From Stutzerimonas stutzeri (GTDB taxonomy: Bacteria; Pseudomonadota; Gammaproteobacteria; Pseudomonadales; Pseudomonadaceae): a stretch of 64,000 nucleotides of DNA. Position 1 is the stretch's first letter. Every line of letters begins with the position of its first letter. The notes under the pieces were generated by a model, which worked only from the letters and a program-made list of their open reading frames with translations, ran no database searches and was not told the DNA's origin. The stretch covers positions 62,001-126,000 of the forward strand of contig NZ_JAMOIH010000012.1 in NCBI RefSeq assembly GCF_024448955.1, given 5' to 3'. This document shows, in pieces, positions 8,503 through 17,010 of the stretch. A program made the translations under genes and the position numbers.

Positions 8503-9363
8503 TCAGGCCACCTCGTGTCCACGTGCCGCCTGAGCGAGATAGAACCAGGCCTGGGTATCCAGCCGCAGCTCGGCGCCCTGCAGCGCTTCCTCGATTCGAT
8601 CCCAACGCAGGCTGCCGAGGATGGGCACTGGCTTGCCGGGTAACTTGCGCAGCCAGGCCAGCGCGACCTGATTAGCAGTAGCGCCCAATGCCGCGCCGAC
8701 CTCTTCAAGCGCCTGTTGTAGCGCCGGACTGAAACGGCCGCCTGCCAACGGTGACCATGCCAGCACATGCAGGCCCTCACTTTCCATGGCATGCAGGCGC
8801 CCGTCCCATACGGTTTCCTGGGCTTGCAGCGACAGCTCGATCTGGTTGCAGCGCAGGGGCAGCTCGCGCGCCAGCGTCTGGCAGTGCAGCAACTCGGCAT
8901 TAGATACGCCGAGCCAACCAACCTTGCCGCTGCCGACCAGGTCGTTCAGCGCCCGGGCAACCTCATCGACCTGCAGCAAAGGGTCCGGCCGATGCAGCAG
9001 GAAGCCGTCCAGACGCTCGACGCCCAAACGCTTCAGCGTTCCCTCGACCGCCTCGGTGAGATACGCAGCTTGGGTGTTGTAGTGCTTGACGCCCCAGCGC
9101 GACCGGTCCTGCGCTGCCGGCACGATGTCGGCCTTGCCAATCAACTGAATCTGCTGGCGCAACGCCGGGCGTAATTTCAAAGCGGCACCAAAATGCGCCT
9201 CGCATGCGCCGCCGCCATAAATGTCAGCGTGATCGAAAGCGCTCACGCCACGCTCGACGCAACGCTCGAGAAAGCTCAGTAATGCTTTCGGCTGCGCCAG
9301 GTCGGGGTATTGCATCAGACGCATCATGCCCAGCAGCAAGGGTTGTTCGACGACCTTGTTCAA
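8503..9363 (-). CDS. aldo/keto reductase, YdhF-like
   Basis: A 286-residue TIM-barrel reductase of the aldo/keto reductase family. The catalytic set is visible: D and Y in AFDHADIYGGG, K in IGKAD, and H in FLLHRPDP. The cofactor end contains ILGSLRWDRIEEAL. The closest type is E. coli YdhF, a cytosolic NADP(H)-linked oxidoreductase of unclear substrate. I place the start at a TTG (9363) because GGAG lies 5 bases before it and the protein then begins as the family does. An ATG at 9450 would add 29 residues of unlikely sequence. It is divergent from the nirB promoter region. Confidence 0.82.
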   Translation of the reverse strand: MNKVVEQPLLLGMMRLMQYPDLAQPKALLSFLERCVERGVSAFDHADIYGGGACEAHFGAALKLRPALRQQIQLIGKADIVPAAQDRSRWGVKHYNTQAAYLTEAVEGTLKRLGVERLDGFLLHRPDPLLQVDEVARALNDLVGSGKVGWLGVSNAELLHCQTLARELPLRCNQIELSLQAQETVWDGRLHAMESEGLHVLAWSPLAGGRFSPALQQALEEVGAALGATANQVALAWLRKLPGKPVPILGSLRWDRIEEALQGAELRLDTQAWFYLAQAARGHEVA

Positions 9364-9604
9364 GTGAACTCCACGATTGATGGGACTGAAGAGTGCGGCA
9401 GTAGCGTAGATGCCGGACTTTGGAAGTGGATGTACTGACCGAGCCTGCATCGCAAGGTTCGGTCCGAACCCAAGTTAGCTTGGCGCCATGACAATGCCTT
9501 ACGTATCGCCCCAAAAAAGTGAATGTGGAGCGTGCACCGCACCCTTGTGGGTCAGCGCCGCGCTTTGGCAAGCGGAACCTGACGTGTCTGCCGTTAGCGC
9601 TATC

Positions 9605-9665
9605 GGTGGGCTGAAGCCCACCCTGCATAAGCCTTCCACTGCCGTAGGGTGGGCTTCAGCCCACC
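9605..9665. repeat. inverted pair of GGTGGGCT palindromes
   Basis: Two perfect 8-bp-stem palindromes, GGTGGGCTGAAGCCCACC (9605-9622) and GGTGGGCTTCAGCCCACC (9648-9665). With their flanking CCCTG / TAGGG they are inverted copies of each other. This is a REP-like element in the spacer upstream of nirB; it could also act as a terminator or insulator between the divergent units. Confidence 0.65.
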
Positions 9666-9711
9666 AACACTTTGGCAGCGGCTGCCTCCGTCCTGACACC
9701 TTACACGTCGC

Positions 9712-9727
9712 TGGCATGCAATCTGCT
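9712..9727 (+). promoter_or_regulatory. candidate sigma54 promoter for nirBD
   Basis: TGGCATGCAATCTGCT has GG and GC dinucleotides exactly 10 bases apart and matches the -24/-12 consensus (TGGCACG-N4-TTGCW) except at two positions. Transcription would start near 9738 and produce a leader of about 225 bases before nirB. Sigma54/NtrC control of assimilatory nitrite reductase is established in related bacteria; I found no clear NtrC site. Confidence 0.55.
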
Positions 9728-9817
9728 ATGTCACATGCAAAGCCTGCCGATCGATTCGGCAGAGCGTCCCGCAGGTCAACGTAGATCATTAGCCGCAAGC
9801 GGCACGGGACGGGTGAA

Positions 9818-9882
9818 CCGGGCAACGCGGCTCGGGCCATCACCCCACCACATTTTTCTGAATACCAGGCAAAGGCGCCTGG
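9818..9882 (+). promoter_or_regulatory. tandem hexaloop (ANTAR/NasT-type) antiterminator in nirB leader
   Basis: Two hairpins with six-base loops. P1 (9818-9835) has stem CCGGGC/GCTCGG (one G-U pair) and loop AACGCG. P2 (9865-9882) has stem CCAGGC/GCCTGG and loop AAAGGC. Both loops have A at position 1 and G at position 4, the signature bound by ANTAR proteins such as NasT, NasR and EutV. The 3' arm of P2 (9877-9882) is also the start of the terminator stem that follows, so P2 and the terminator cannot coexist. No nasT gene is in the window. Confidence 0.75.
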
Positions 9883-9911
9883 AGCTGGCAGACAGCTCCA
9901 GGCTTTTTTTT
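9877..9911 (+). terminator. rho-independent attenuator upstream of nirB
   Basis: An 11-bp perfect stem GCCTGGAGCTG / CAGCTCCAGGC (9877-9887, 9893-9903) with loop GCAGA is followed by eight T (9904-9911). It lies 51 bases before the nirB start, inside its leader, and shares its first six bases with hairpin P2. It is therefore an attenuator rather than the end of another gene. Confidence 0.85.
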
Positions 9912-9962
9912 GCTTTTTTGCTGGCGGCGCCTCGCAACGGCTTCGACTGAGGACAAACGGTC

Positions 9963-12521
9963 ATGAACGCAATCGTCACCCCGATCAAAAGCGAAACACT
10001 GATCATCATCGGCAACGGCATGGTGGGTCACCACTGCGTCGAGCAGCTGATCGAGCGCGGTGCTCTGGGCCAGTACCAACTGCATGTGTACGGCGAAGAG
10101 CGCCAGCGCGCTTATGACCGGGTGCATCTGTCCGAATACTTCGGTGGCCGCGATGCCGACTCCCTCGCCATGTGCGAAGCCGACTACTACGCCACGCATG
10201 GCGTGCACCTGCATCTCGGCGTGCAAGTGCTGGAGATCGACCGGGAACGCAAGGAAGTGGTCACCAGCGAAGGCCGCCAGGCTTACGACAAGCTGATCCT
10301 GGCGACCGGCTCGTATCCATTCGTACCGCCAATTCCGGGCGCTGAAGGCAATTCGCGCCTCGTCTATCGCACCCTTGACGACCTCGATGCAATCCGCGCC
10401 GCCGCCAGTAACGCCAAACGCGGCGTGGTGGTCGGTGGCGGACTGCTCGGCCTGGAGGCGGCCAATGCGCTCAAATCGCTCGGGCTCGAAGCCCATGTGG
10501 TCGAGTTTGCCCCGCGCCTGATGCCGGTCCAGCTGGACGAGGAAGGCGGCGCCGCGCTCAAGGCCCGTATCGAAGCGCTAGGCGTCGGGGTACACCTGTC
10601 GCGTGCCACGCAGGAGATCGTCATCGGCGAGGAATACGCCTACCGGATGAACTTCAACGACGGCGAGTTCTTGGAAACCGACCTGATCGTCTTCTCCGCC
10701 GGCATTCGTCCGCAGGACACCCTGGGCCGCAGCGCCGAGCTGGAGATCGCGCCGCGCGGCGGTGTGGTGATCGACGGCGACTACCGCACCAGCGACGCGA
10801 GCATCTTCGCCATCGGCGAGTGCGCCTCTTGGAACGGTATGGTCTTCGGTCTGGTCGCACCCGGCTACACCATGGCGCGTAACGTCGCCGCCCTGCTTAC
10901 CGGCGAGCCGCATCAGCCGTTCAGCGGCGCGGATATGTCGACCAAGCTCAAATTGCTTGGCGTCGATGTCGGCTCCATCGGCGATGCCCATGCCGCCACG
11001 CCCGGTGCCAAGAGCTACCGTTACATCGACGAGACCAATGCCAGTTACCGCCGCCTGGTGCTTTCCGCCGACGGCAAACGAGTGATCGGCGCGGTGCTGA
11101 TCGGCGACAACAGCTACTACGACACGCTGCTTCAATACGCGCAGAACGGCATCAAGCTGCCGGCCGATCCGTCCAGCCTTATTCTGCCGCTGTCCGATGG
11201 CGCACCGACTCTGGGCGCCGATGCCCTCCCCGACACCGCGATCATCTGTTCCTGCCACAACGTCAGCAAGGGCGCGGTGTGCTGTCAGGTCGACGCCGGT
11301 ATCACCGATCTCGGTGAGCTCAAGGCTGCCACCAAGGCCGGCACCGGCTGCGGCGGTTGCAGTGCGCTGCTCAAGCAAGTCTTCGAGCACGAGCTGATGG
11401 CCCGCGGGGTCGAGGTCGACAAGAGCCTCTGCGAACACTTCGCCCACACTCGCCAGGAGCTGTACGGCATCGTCCGCGTCGAGGGCATCATCAGTTTCGA
11501 CGAGCTGCTGACCAGGCACGGCCGCGGCCACACCGGCTGCGACATCTGCAAGCCGGCGGTGGGTTCTATCCTCGCCTCCTGCTGGAACAAGCCGATCACC
11601 GACCCTGGGCTGATTCCGCTGCAGGACACCAACGACACCTTCATGGCGAACATGCAGAAGAACGGGACCTACTCCGTGGTACCGCGCATCGCCGGCGGTG
11701 AAATCACCCCGGACAAGCTGATCGCCCTCGGCGCCGTCGCCAAGAAATACGACCTCTATACCAAGATCACAGGTGGCCAGCGCATCGACCTGTTCGGCGC
11801 CCAGTTGCACGAACTGCCCGATATCTGGGGCGAGCTGATCGAGGCCGGCTTCGAGACCGGACATGCCTACGGCAAATCCCTGCGGACGGTGAAATCCTGC
11901 GTCGGCAGCACCTGGTGCCGCTACGGTGTACAGGACAGCGTCGGCATGGCGCTGCGCCTGGAGGACCGCTACAAAGGCCTGCGCTCGCCGCACAAGATCA
12001 AATTCGGTGTTTCCGGCTGCACCCGCGAATGTGCCGAGGCGCAGAGCAAGGACATCGGCGTGATCGCCACCGAGAACGGCTGGAACCTTTACGTCAGCGG
12101 TAACGGCGGCATGCGTCCGCGCCACGCCGAGCTGTTCGCCACAGACCTCGATGACGAAACCCTGATCCGTTACATCGACCGCTTCCTGATGTTCTACATC
12201 CGCACCGCGGACAAGCTGCAGCGCACCTCCGTGTGGCGCGAATCCCTCGAAGGCGGCCTCGATTACCTCAAGGACGTCATCATCGACGACAGCCTGAACC
12301 TCGCCGCCGAGCTGGAAGCGCAGATGCAGCTGGTGGTCGATCGCTACGAATGCGAGTGGGCCAACGCCATCAAGGACCCGGAAAAGCTCAAGCGCTTCCG
12401 CACCTTCGTCAACGACCAGCGCGGCGATCCGGACATCCACTTCGTCAAGGAACGCGGCCAGCGCCGCCCGGTGCACGCATCCGAACTTCACCTGATTCCC
12501 GTAACCGAGGAGGTGCTCTGA
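9963..12521 (+). CDS. nirB: assimilatory NAD(P)H nitrite reductase, large subunit
   Basis: An 852-residue cytosolic enzyme that reduces nitrite to ammonia with six electrons from NAD(P)H. Domains in order: FAD/NAD-binding pyridine nucleotide-disulfide reductase fold (IIIGNGMVG near residue 19; second nucleotide loop GVVVGGGLLGLEA near 155); BFD-like [2Fe-2S] domain with clustered cysteines (CSCHN and GTGCGGC, about 424-462); a ferredoxin-like half domain; and the siroheme/[4Fe-4S] region with C646-x5-C652 and C686-x3-C690. The ribosome site is GAGGA. Its stop overlaps the nirD start by one base (TGATG). Expression is likely controlled by the sigma54 promoter and hexaloop attenuator upstream. 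Confidence 0.97.
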   Translation: MNAIVTPIKSETLIIIGNGMVGHHCVEQLIERGALGQYQLHVYGEERQRAYDRVHLSEYFGGRDADSLAMCEADYYATHGVHLHLGVQVLEIDRERKEVVTSEGRQAYDKLILATGSYPFVPPIPGAEGNSRLVYRTLDDLDAIRAAASNAKRGVVVGGGLLGLEAANALKSLGLEAHVVEFAPRLMPVQLDEEGGAALKARIEALGVGVHLSRATQEIVIGEEYAYRMNFNDGEFLETDLIVFSAGIRPQDTLGRSAELEIAPRGGVVIDGDYRTSDASIFAIGECASWNGMVFGLVAPGYTMARNVAALLTGEPHQPFSGADMSTKLKLLGVDVGSIGDAHAATPGAKSYRYIDETNASYRRLVLSADGKRVIGAVLIGDNSYYDTLLQYAQNGIKLPADPSSLILPLSDGAPTLGADALPDTAIICSCHNVSKGAVCCQVDAGITDLGELKAATKAGTGCGGCSALLKQVFEHELMARGVEVDKSLCEHFAHTRQELYGIVRVEGIISFDELLTRHGRGHTGCDICKPAVGSILASCWNKPITDPGLIPLQDTNDTFMANMQKNGTYSVVPRIAGGEITPDKLIALGAVAKKYDLYTKITGGQRIDLFGAQLHELPDIWGELIEAGFETGHAYGKSLRTVKSCVGSTWCRYGVQDSVGMALRLEDRYKGLRSPHKIKFGVSGCTRECAEAQSKDIGVIATENGWNLYVSGNGGMRPRHAELFATDLDDETLIRYIDRFLMFYIRTADKLQRTSVWRESLEGGLDYLKDVIIDDSLNLAAELEAQMQLVVDRYECEWANAIKDPEKLKRFRTFVNDQRGDPDIHFVKERGQRRPVHASELHLIPVTEEVL

Positions 12522-12898
12522 TGAGCCATACCAACGCCGTACGCATGCAATCGACTGAATCCGCCAGCTGGCGGGCGCTGTGCAGCCGCCGCGATCTGGT
12601 GGCCAATTCCGGCGTGGTCGCCTGGGTCGACGGGGAACAGGTGGCGCTGTTTCACCTGCCTGATACGGAGACCGGCGAACAGGTTTTCGCCATCGCCAAC
12701 AAGGACCCGAAATCCGGCGCCAATGTCATCGGCCGCGGCATTCTCGGCCAGCTCAAGGGCGACCTGGTGATCGCCTCACCGCTGTACAAGCAGCACTTCC
12801 GCCTAGCCGACGGCACTTGCCTGGAATATCCCGAGCAGCGCCTGCGGGTGTGGCCGGTGCGCCTGAACGGCGATGCGGTGGAAATAGCTGCGGCATGA
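12521..12898 (+). CDS. nirD: nitrite reductase small subunit
   Basis: A 125-residue Rieske-fold protein of the NirD family, the partner of NirB. The fold is recognisable, but the Cys/His ligands of true Rieske centres are missing, as is usual for NirD. Conserved stretches include VCAWVDGEQVALFHL-like strands and FAIANKDPKSGANVI. It starts at the ATG overlapping the nirB stop, with an AGGAGG site at 12508-12513, so translation is coupled to nirB. Confidence 0.93.
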   Translation: MSHTNAVRMQSTESASWRALCSRRDLVANSGVVAWVDGEQVALFHLPDTETGEQVFAIANKDPKSGANVIGRGILGQLKGDLVIASPLYKQHFRLADGTCLEYPEQRLRVWPVRLNGDAVEIAAA

Positions 12899-12977
12899 GC
12901 GTCGCCCAACACAACAAGTAGCGATACACCAACGGCAGGCTCCGACCTGCTTTGCCAACACCATAGAGAATCGAAAA

Positions 12978-13793
12978 ATGTCCTACCTGGTTCCTTCGGA
13001 ATTCGTCACCAAGATGGTCGACGCAGGCGAGTCCAAGATATTCATGTCCACGCGGGACACCTTGATCCGGGCTTTCATGGCCGGTGCGATCCTCGCTTTG
13101 GCCGCGGTGTTCGCGGTTACCGTCACCGTCCAGACCGGCTCGCCATTGCTGGGCGCGGTGATGTTCCCGGTCGGCTTCATCATGCTTTATCTGATGGGCT
13201 TCGATCTGCTCACCGGCGTCTTCGTGCTGGCACCACTGGCCCTGCTCGACAAACGTCCAGGCGTGACCGTCAACGGCGTGCTGCGCAACTGGGGCTTGGT
13301 ATTCGTCGGCAACTTCGCCGGGGCGCTGACAGTGGCGTTCATGATGGCCTTCGTCTTCACCACCGGTTTTTCGAGCGATCCAGGCGTAATCGGCGAAAAA
13401 ATTTCACACATTGGTGAAGCGCGAACCTTGGGCTATGCAGAGTTTGGCGCGGCCGGCTGGGCGACCATTTTCCTGCGCGGCATGCTGTGCAACTGGATGG
13501 TGTCGATGGGTGTGGTGGGTGCGATGATCTCCACCACTGTGGGCGGCAAGGCCATCGCCATGTGGATGCCGATCATGTTGTTCTTCTACATGGGCTTCGA
13601 GCACTCGGTGGTGAACATGTTTCTGTTCCCCTCGGCGATGATCATGGGCGGCGACTTCTCGGTCATGGATTACATGATCTGGAATGAAATCCCGACCGCG
13701 CTGGGCAACTTGGTAGGTGGTCTGGCGTTCACCGGCCTGACGCTTTACACCACCCATATCAAGACTGGCGCGAAGCGCGCACTGGTGCGCTGA
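12978..13793 (+). CDS. nirC: formate/nitrite transporter family channel (NirC-like)
   Basis: A 271-residue inner-membrane protein of the FNT family with six hydrophobic segments. These proteins form pentameric channels for nitrite or formate. It lies 79 bases after nirD in the same direction, so nitrite import (or export of excess nitrite) is the likely role. I see the FNT-like segments GAVMFPVGFIMLYLMGFDLL (third helix region) and NWMVSMGVV. No separate promoter or terminator separates it clearly from nirD. Confidence 0.88.
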   Translation: MSYLVPSEFVTKMVDAGESKIFMSTRDTLIRAFMAGAILALAAVFAVTVTVQTGSPLLGAVMFPVGFIMLYLMGFDLLTGVFVLAPLALLDKRPGVTVNGVLRNWGLVFVGNFAGALTVAFMMAFVFTTGFSSDPGVIGEKISHIGEARTLGYAEFGAAGWATIFLRGMLCNWMVSMGVVGAMISTTVGGKAIAMWMPIMLFFYMGFEHSVVNMFLFPSAMIMGGDFSVMDYMIWNEIPTALGNLVGGLAFTGLTLYTTHIKTGAKRALVR

Positions 13794-13841
13794 TCCGGCC
13801 CTTTGTTGGAGCCAGGGGTCTTGCTGCGATCGTTCACGCAC

Positions 13842-13938
13842 GGATCGCCAGCAAGCTGGCTCCTACAAAAGCTGGCTGTCGATTGCCGCAAAGTTTCTTG
13901 CGCCACAGCTCTTGTAGGAGCGAGCTTGCTCGCGATCG
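13842..13938. repeat. second inverted REP pair
   Basis: GGATCGCCAGCAAGCTGGCT followed by CCTACA (13842-13867), and in inverse orientation GTAGGAGCGAGCTTGCTCGC (13914-13933). These are the same family as the pair at 6813-6890. It lies between nirC and the phosphatase-kinase gene and may stabilise or end the nirC transcript. Confidence 0.8.
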
Positions 13939-14028
13939 CTGTACCAAACGCGGCATAACGCCGAGCAAGAACTCGGCGTCCCCCGCTGCGGATTGCCTAC
14001 ACTCGAGAACCCACCGATTCATAAGCAG

Positions 14029-15750
14029 ATGAGCAGTCAACTCAAGGTCTCGGTGGGCCAGCACACCGACAAGGGATGCAAGGAAAGTAATCAGGATTTC
14101 CACGGCGTCTACATCCCCAAAGAGCCCCAACTAAGCAGCAAGGGCATCGCTATCGCCCTCGCGGATGGCATCAGCAGCAGCGCCGTCAGCCACATCGCCA
14201 GCGAATCGGCGGTCACCGGCTTTTTCGCTGATTATTTCTGCACTTCCGATTCCTGGTCCGTGAAAACCTCGGCGCAATGCGTACTGATGGCCACCAACTC
14301 CTGGCTGCACGCGCAAAGCCAGCAGAGCCCGTACCGCTACGACAAGGACCGCGGCTACGTCTGCACCTTCAGCGCCATGGTCATCAAGTCGACCACAGCG
14401 CACCTTTTCCATGCCGGCGATTCACGCATCTATCGGGTCCAGGGCAAGGCGCTGGAACAGCTGACCAATGATCATCGGATGTGGGTTTCGGAAGACAAGA
14501 GCCATCTGAGCCGGGCGCTAGGCATTCAGCCGCAGCTGGATCTGGACTATCGCGCCGAACAGGTTGAGGTCGGCGACACTTTTATCCTGGCAACCGATGG
14601 TGCCTACGAATTCGTCAGTGCGTCGTTCATGCTCGAGGCCATCGCGCGCAGCTCGGATGATCTCGATGCAGCCGCTCGGGAAATTGTCGCCCAAGCATTG
14701 CAACAGGGCAGCGACGACAACCTCACGGTACAGATAATGCGCGTCGATGAGCTGCCGATCCGGGCGGCGGACGAACTCTACCTGCAACTCACCGAACTGC
14801 CCTTCCCGCCCATTCTCGAGGCGCGGGCCGAGTTCGATGGCTACACCATTGTTCGCGAAGTGCACGCCAGTAGCCGCAGTCACGTTTATCTCGCGACCGA
14901 CAACGGCAGCCAAACGCCGGTAATCATCAAGACTCCGTCAATCGACCTGCAGCGGGACGTGCAATACCTCGAACGCTTTCTCACCGAAGAATGGGTCGCG
15001 CGGCGCATCAACAGCGCCCATGTGGTCAAGCCATGTTTGCAGACGCGCAAGCGCAACTACCTATACAGCGTCAGCGAATTTATCGAAGGCCAGACGCTGG
15101 CCCAGTGGATGATCGACAACCCGCGACCGGACCTGGAAACGGTACGCGGCCTCATCGAGCAGATAACCAAAGGGCTGCGCGCCTTCCACCGGCTGGAAAT
15201 GCTGCATCAGGATTTACGCCCGGCGAATATCATGATCGACGCCACCGGTACAGTGAAAATCATCGACTTCGGCTCGACCCGTGTCGCTGGCATCATGGAA
15301 ATCGAGTCACCCATCGAACGCGGCGATCTGCTCGGCACCGCTCAATACACCGCGCCGGAATATTTTCTCGGCGAAAGCGGGACGCCTCGCTCGGATATGT
15401 TCTCACTGGCGGTCATTACCTATCAGATGCTCACCGGCCATCTGCCCTACGGCACCCAGGTCGCCCGCTGTCGCACCCGCGCTGCGCAGAACAAACTCAG
15501 CTACCAACCGATCCGCGAACACGACCGTGGCATCCCGGTGTGGGTCGATGATGTGCTACGCAAGGCGCTTCATCCCGACCCGTACAAGCGCTACGAGGAC
15601 TTGTCCGAGTTCGTCTTCGAGTTGCGCCAGCCCAACCAGGCATTTCTCAACAAGGCGCGGCCACCATTGATGGAGCGCAACCCGGTGCTGTTCTGGAAAG
15701 GCGTTTCGCTGGTGTTGGCAATAACGGTCGTCATGCTGATGGTGCGTTGA
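14029..15750 (+). CDS. bifunctional PP2C phosphatase / Ser-Thr protein kinase
   Basis: A 573-residue protein. Residues 1 to about 235 are a PP2C phosphatase (ALADGISSS, HAGDSRIYR, GSDDNLTVQI supply the metal aspartates). About 260-530 are a eukaryotic-type kinase (VIIKTPS lysine; LHQDLRPANIMID catalytic loop, with Q in place of the usual R of HRD; IIDFGSTR). It ends in one membrane helix followed by only a few residues (LVLAITVVMLMVR). Pseudomonas genomes carry a homologue beside nirBD and nasA, so a role in nitrate/nitrite assimilation is plausible but the targets are unknown. I start at the ATG at 14029 because homologues begin at MSSQLKVSVGQ-like sequence; an ATG at 13993 would add 12 residues. 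Here nirC, not nasA, is the neighbour. Confidence 0.9.
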   Translation: MSSQLKVSVGQHTDKGCKESNQDFHGVYIPKEPQLSSKGIAIALADGISSSAVSHIASESAVTGFFADYFCTSDSWSVKTSAQCVLMATNSWLHAQSQQSPYRYDKDRGYVCTFSAMVIKSTTAHLFHAGDSRIYRVQGKALEQLTNDHRMWVSEDKSHLSRALGIQPQLDLDYRAEQVEVGDTFILATDGAYEFVSASFMLEAIARSSDDLDAAAREIVAQALQQGSDDNLTVQIMRVDELPIRAADELYLQLTELPFPPILEARAEFDGYTIVREVHASSRSHVYLATDNGSQTPVIIKTPSIDLQRDVQYLERFLTEEWVARRINSAHVVKPCLQTRKRNYLYSVSEFIEGQTLAQWMIDNPRPDLETVRGLIEQITKGLRAFHRLEMLHQDLRPANIMIDATGTVKIIDFGSTRVAGIMEIESPIERGDLLGTAQYTAPEYFLGESGTPRSDMFSLAVITYQMLTGHLPYGTQVARCRTRAAQNKLSYQPIREHDRGIPVWVDDVLRKALHPDPYKRYEDLSEFVFELRQPNQAFLNKARPPLMERNPVLFWKGVSLVLAITVVMLMVR

Positions 15751-15781
15751 GGTCTGCAAACTTTCTGCCCGTTGCGACGCT

Positions 15782-16108
15782 TCACTCGGAGCGCTGCGGC
15801 GCGTAGACGTTGAGCTCGGGATCAGTGACGCCGTCTTTCGACGGGTCGAGAATCCAGCGCAGTTGGGTGACCAGCTCCTCGCAGTTTTCGCCGCGCTGCA
15901 ACCAATCCTGGAAAGCGATCCGCGCGGCCGACAGCGCCGCCTCCGTAACGTGCTCGGCCTGGGTCGTAGGGTCACCGGGTTGCCAGTGATCGAATACGGC
16001 CTTAAGGGCTTGCTGCGCTTCTTCGGCCCCCAACTCCCCGTCCGACCAGCGCGATGTGATGTCCTGAGCCTGTTGCAAGGCGGTCACCGAGGGGTTAGAT
16101 GATTCCAT
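15782..16108 (-). CDS. hypothetical protein
   Basis: A 108-residue, acidic, mostly helical protein without signal peptide or membrane segment. It has a strong GGAGGA ribosome site in front of the ATG at 16108. It is rich in Q, E and A and has one cysteine (GENCEEL). I recognise no family. It is convergent with the phosphatase-kinase gene (31 bases between stops). Confidence 0.65.
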   Translation of the reverse strand: MESSNPSVTALQQAQDITSRWSDGELGAEEAQQALKAVFDHWQPGDPTTQAEHVTEAALSAARIAFQDWLQRGENCEELVTQLRWILDPSKDGVTDPELNVYAPQRSE

Positions 16109-16406
16109 TTTTAGGCTCCTCCAACGGATTTTGTCTAGCTTGGAGTCCGGCTGCGACGGTGAATTCGTTTCCGCCTATCAGACCGCAGCGCCGCTGGTAG
16201 GGCATTTGACGGCGATTCCAGGCCATCGAACCTCTAAGGACGACTGCCGTTCGGCTCCTGGCCGGAACGTCCGCGCACGATGGGCTGCCAGATGATGAAC
16301 AGCGCTGGGTTTGCGTCTAGCTGCCTTCCGCTCATCTTTGGCGGCCAGGTCCGACCACTTCTCGGCGGTCGTACCGATACTCCTCTTACGCATTGGAACC
16401 TGCCCC

Positions 16407-16715
16407 ATGCACCTGATCCAACTACTGCTCCCGCTTTACGACAATGACGGGCAAGCCTTGCCTAGATCACTGTTCGCCGAGGTGCGCGACGAACTCATGC
16501 AACAGTTCGGCGGCCTGACCGCTCACACACGCGCGCCAGTCAATGGACTGTGGCGCGAAGACGACAACTCGGCGGTGCGCGACGACCTGATTATTTACGA
16601 AGGGCTGGCGTCCGAGCTTAATCGCGACTGGTGGAACGATTATCGAGCTTCGCTGGAAACTCGCTTTCGTCAGGAGCAGGTGTTGATTCAGGCGCATCCG
16701 GTCGAGCGGCTATAA
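16407..16715 (+). CDS. hypothetical protein
   Basis: A 102-residue cytosolic-looking protein with a well-formed start region (MHLIQLLLPLYDNDGQALPR) and a tryptophan-containing C-terminal half. It looks like a small alpha/beta protein of the kind found in many Pseudomonas genomes, perhaps with a dimeric ferredoxin-like fold, but I cannot name the family. GGAA lies about 8 bases upstream of ATG 16407. Confidence 0.6.
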   Translation: MHLIQLLLPLYDNDGQALPRSLFAEVRDELMQQFGGLTAHTRAPVNGLWREDDNSAVRDDLIIYEGLASELNRDWWNDYRASLETRFRQEQVLIQAHPVERL

Positions 16716-17010
16716 CGGTGTTCAGCCTCCTCCCACCGCTTGGTTAAAGTCAGAGCCGAACGTCATGCCGGGTCGCGCCAGGCGCTGCATGAAATGATGA
16801 AAATTTAATGAACCCTAAGGGCGTCCCGCTGTCAGTCCAGTCTGCAGCCTACTGAGGTCGTGGCCCAACCCCTGGGACAACCTCCCAATCGGCACATCCG
16901 CACGCCTGCTGTCGCCCATCCCGGCATTTTTTGGCCGACTCGCCAGCTTCGGGTCGTTTATTTTTCGGCCTGTTCACTGGGCCTTCATCTTTTTCAACGC
17001 GAAGACCACC

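Noticed and set aside
9711..9740. sigma70 promoter for nirB
   Set aside because: No acceptable -35/-10 pair was found near the leader start; the sigma54 match is better.
10578..12491. 637-codon open frame on the minus strand across nirB
   Set aside because: It is an antisense shadow of nirB caused by GC-rich third positions; its product is low-complexity and has no domain, while nirB is certain.
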